From Ruminococcus flavefaciens (GTDB lineage: Bacteria > Bacillota > Clostridia > Oscillospirales > Ruminococcaceae), in the NCBI GenBank assembly GCA_902796705.1, contig CADBQF010000136.1:1-6028 (forward strand): a DNA stretch of 6,028 bases. Direction: 5' to 3'. Positions 4,969 through 6,028 of the stretch are shown here, one piece after another (within the stretch, counting starts at the first letter, position 1; each line of letters starts with the position of its first letter). Under the pieces are notes generated by a model. It made no database searches. It saw only the letters and a list, made by a program, of their open reading frames with translations, and was not told the origin of the DNA. Position numbers and translations under genes: made by a program.

Positions 4969-5043
4969 TATCTATGATAAAAATGAAAATATCCTGAGAT
5001 ATTTGTGTAATTCTCTGAATGTTGGTCATTTTGTGATTATCCT

Positions 5044-5072
5044 TTGCATTATTTCCCGGTATGTGGTATAAT
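5044..5072 (+). promoter_or_regulatory. Promoter of the ThrE-like gene with extended -10
   Basis: TTGCAT (5044-5049) and TATAAT (5067-5072) are 17 bp apart, and TGG directly precedes the -10 box. Transcription should begin near 5079, inside the adjacent dyad, about 29 nt before the start codon. Confidence 0.7.
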
Positions 5073-5095
5073 TGATAAGGTCAATATCAATTATA
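5067..5095. promoter_or_regulatory. Perfect 11-bp inverted repeat over the -10 box, probable operator
   Basis: TATAATTGATA (5067-5077) and its exact complement (5085-5095) flank a 7-nt spacer. The dyad spans the -10 hexamer and the expected start site and ends against the AAGGGG ribosome site (5095-5100). The layout suggests a repressor site. The stem is too AT-rich and too badly placed to be a terminator for the GH5 gene. Confidence 0.6.
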
Positions 5096-5107
5096 AGGGG
5101 CGGTCAG

Positions 5108-6028
5108 ATGAGTAAATTCAGAAAACAGCATATGACGATCGACTGGCATGAGATCGTCGATAACGACAGCATAGAACCGGCTATAAATGCTTCTCTCAAA
5201 GAGAAGGCCACTCTCGTCGGCAGAGTCGGGCTGATGATGCTTTCGGTGGGTACAGGTGCATGGAGAGTGCGTGCTTCCATGAACAAGATAGCAAGAGCTC
5301 TGAAAGTCGTGTGCAATGCCGATATAGGTCTTCTTTCGATAGAATATACCTGTGTGGAGAACGGCGATACGTATACGAATGCAGTTTCGCTCAGCACTAC
5401 GGGCATCAATACTGATAAGCTCAACGCTCTGGAGGAATTTGCTGACGGCTTCGCTGAACGAGCTGACAGGTATTCAGTCCTCCAGTTCCACAGGATACTT
5501 GATAAATTCGCTGAAATGCCGGCAAATTACAAGGCATGGAACTTAGCACTCGCATCGGCACTTGCGTGCTGCGGATTCACATTCCTGCTCGGCGGAGGCA
5601 TCGTCGAGATGATATTCGCATTCCTCGGAGCAGGTGTAGGACAGTTCGTCAGAAAAAAACTCATAGAGCGGCATATAACGCTTCTCGGAAATGTCACGGC
5701 GGCTGTAGCGGCTGCGTGCTGTTCGTATGTCGTCCTCATAAAGCTTGCTGAGAATTTCCTCGGAGTTTCGGCAGTTCACCAGGCAGGATACATATGCTCG
5801 ATGCTGTTCATCATACCGGGATTTCCTCTCATAACGGGCGGCATAGACCTTGCGAAGCTCGACCTGAGATCCGGACTTGAACGTATCACATACGCCCTTC
5901 TTATCATAACAATGGCAACTCTCACCGGCTGGCTGACGGCGTATCTTTTCAATTTCTCCCCGTCGGAATTCCAGGAGCTGGATATCGATCCGGTACTCAA
6001 AGTGTTCTTCAGACTGGTGACGAGCTTC
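5108..6028 (+). CDS. ThrE/YjjP-type (DUF1212) exporter, 3' end cut off by window edge
   Basis: 307 codons are open from ATG 5108 (AAGGGG 7 nt upstream) to the right edge without a stop. The first 140 residues are a soluble domain with the family pattern VGLMMLSVGTGAWRVRASMNKIARALKV (in two parts: 37-50 and 51-67). Membrane segments follow at about 143-162, 165-180, 193-213, 226-246 and 259-282. The signature loop IPGFPLITGGIDLAK (236-250) matches the PG-P region of DUF1212 proteins. Relatives export threonine and serine (ThrE of Corynebacterium) or act with a small partner (YjjP with YjjB, dicarboxylate export). Reading continues about 25 residues past the fifth helix, so a fused second half (DUF3815/ThrE_2) may follow, but that lies outside the window. 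Substrate is not determined. Confidence 0.85.
   Translation, partial: MSKFRKQHMTIDWHEIVDNDSIEPAINASLKEKATLVGRVGLMMLSVGTGAWRVRASMNKIARALKVVCNADIGLLSIEYTCVENGDTYTNAVSLSTTGINTDKLNALEEFADGFAERADRYSVLQFHRILDKFAEMPANYKAWNLALASALACCGFTFLLGGGIVEMIFAFLGAGVGQFVRKKLIERHITLLGNVTAAVAAACCSYVVLIKLAENFLGVSAVHQAGYICSMLFIIPGFPLITGGIDLAKLDLRSGLERITYALLIITMATLTGWLTAYLFNFSPSEFQELDIDPVLKVFFRLVTSF

Noticed and set aside
4987..5004. Hairpin AAATATC/GATATTT after the GH5 stop as a terminator
   Set aside because: Only one G-C pair in a 7-bp stem and no T run follows (GTGTAATTC). Too weak to call; the GH5 gene has no convincing terminator in the 139-bp gap.
5104..5424. Open frame of 106 codons on the minus strand within the exporter gene
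   Set aside because: The plus frame shows clear DUF1212 features and continues to the window edge; the minus frame has no start signal or family resemblance.

Overview
The window looks like chromosomal DNA from an anaerobic Gram-positive gut or rumen bacterium of the Ruminococcus/Oscillospiraceae type. The reasons are moderate GC content, strong AAGGAGG-type ribosome sites, consensus sigma-A promoters, a PadR/DUF1700/DUF4097 cluster and a GH5 glycoside hydrolase. This assignment rests on gene content and style, not on a marker gene.

The minus-strand half (about 1-3831) reads as one compact gene chain, transcribed right to left. It starts at a near-perfect promoter (TTGACA, 17 bp, TATAAT) with a 23-bp palindrome lying over its spacer and -10 box. 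The order is: a short PadR regulator, a DUF1700/HAAS membrane protein (14-nt overlap), a membrane-anchored DUF4097 repeat protein (8-nt overlap), a 66-residue stand-alone domain resembling the C-terminal Tudor-like domain of PcrA/UvrD helicases (1-nt gap), then, after a 49-nt gap holding a GC-rich hairpin, two tandem membrane-anchored alpha/beta hydrolases, the second of which runs off the left edge. The PadR/DUF1700/DUF4097 trio is a familiar but poorly understood arrangement. The Tudor-like protein and the hydrolase pair are the less ordinary part.

The plus-strand half holds two genes with their own promoters: a complete GH5 glycoside hydrolase without a secretion signal (4018-4968), and the first 307 codons of a ThrE/YjjP-type (DUF1212) exporter (5108 to the right edge). 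Both have the same extended -10 string TGTGGTATAAT upstream, and both promoter regions carry clear inverted repeats that could be operators.

The 274-bp divergent region 3744-4017 holds the padR and GH5 promoters. No gene-free stretch exceeds 300 bases. I found no RNA gene, CRISPR array, insertion sequence or attachment site. The points most worth checking are the stand-alone Tudor-like protein, a canonical EF-hand-type loop in one hydrolase but not its twin, near-identical 5' ends of the two otherwise diverged hydrolase genes, and the perfect dyads on three promoters.
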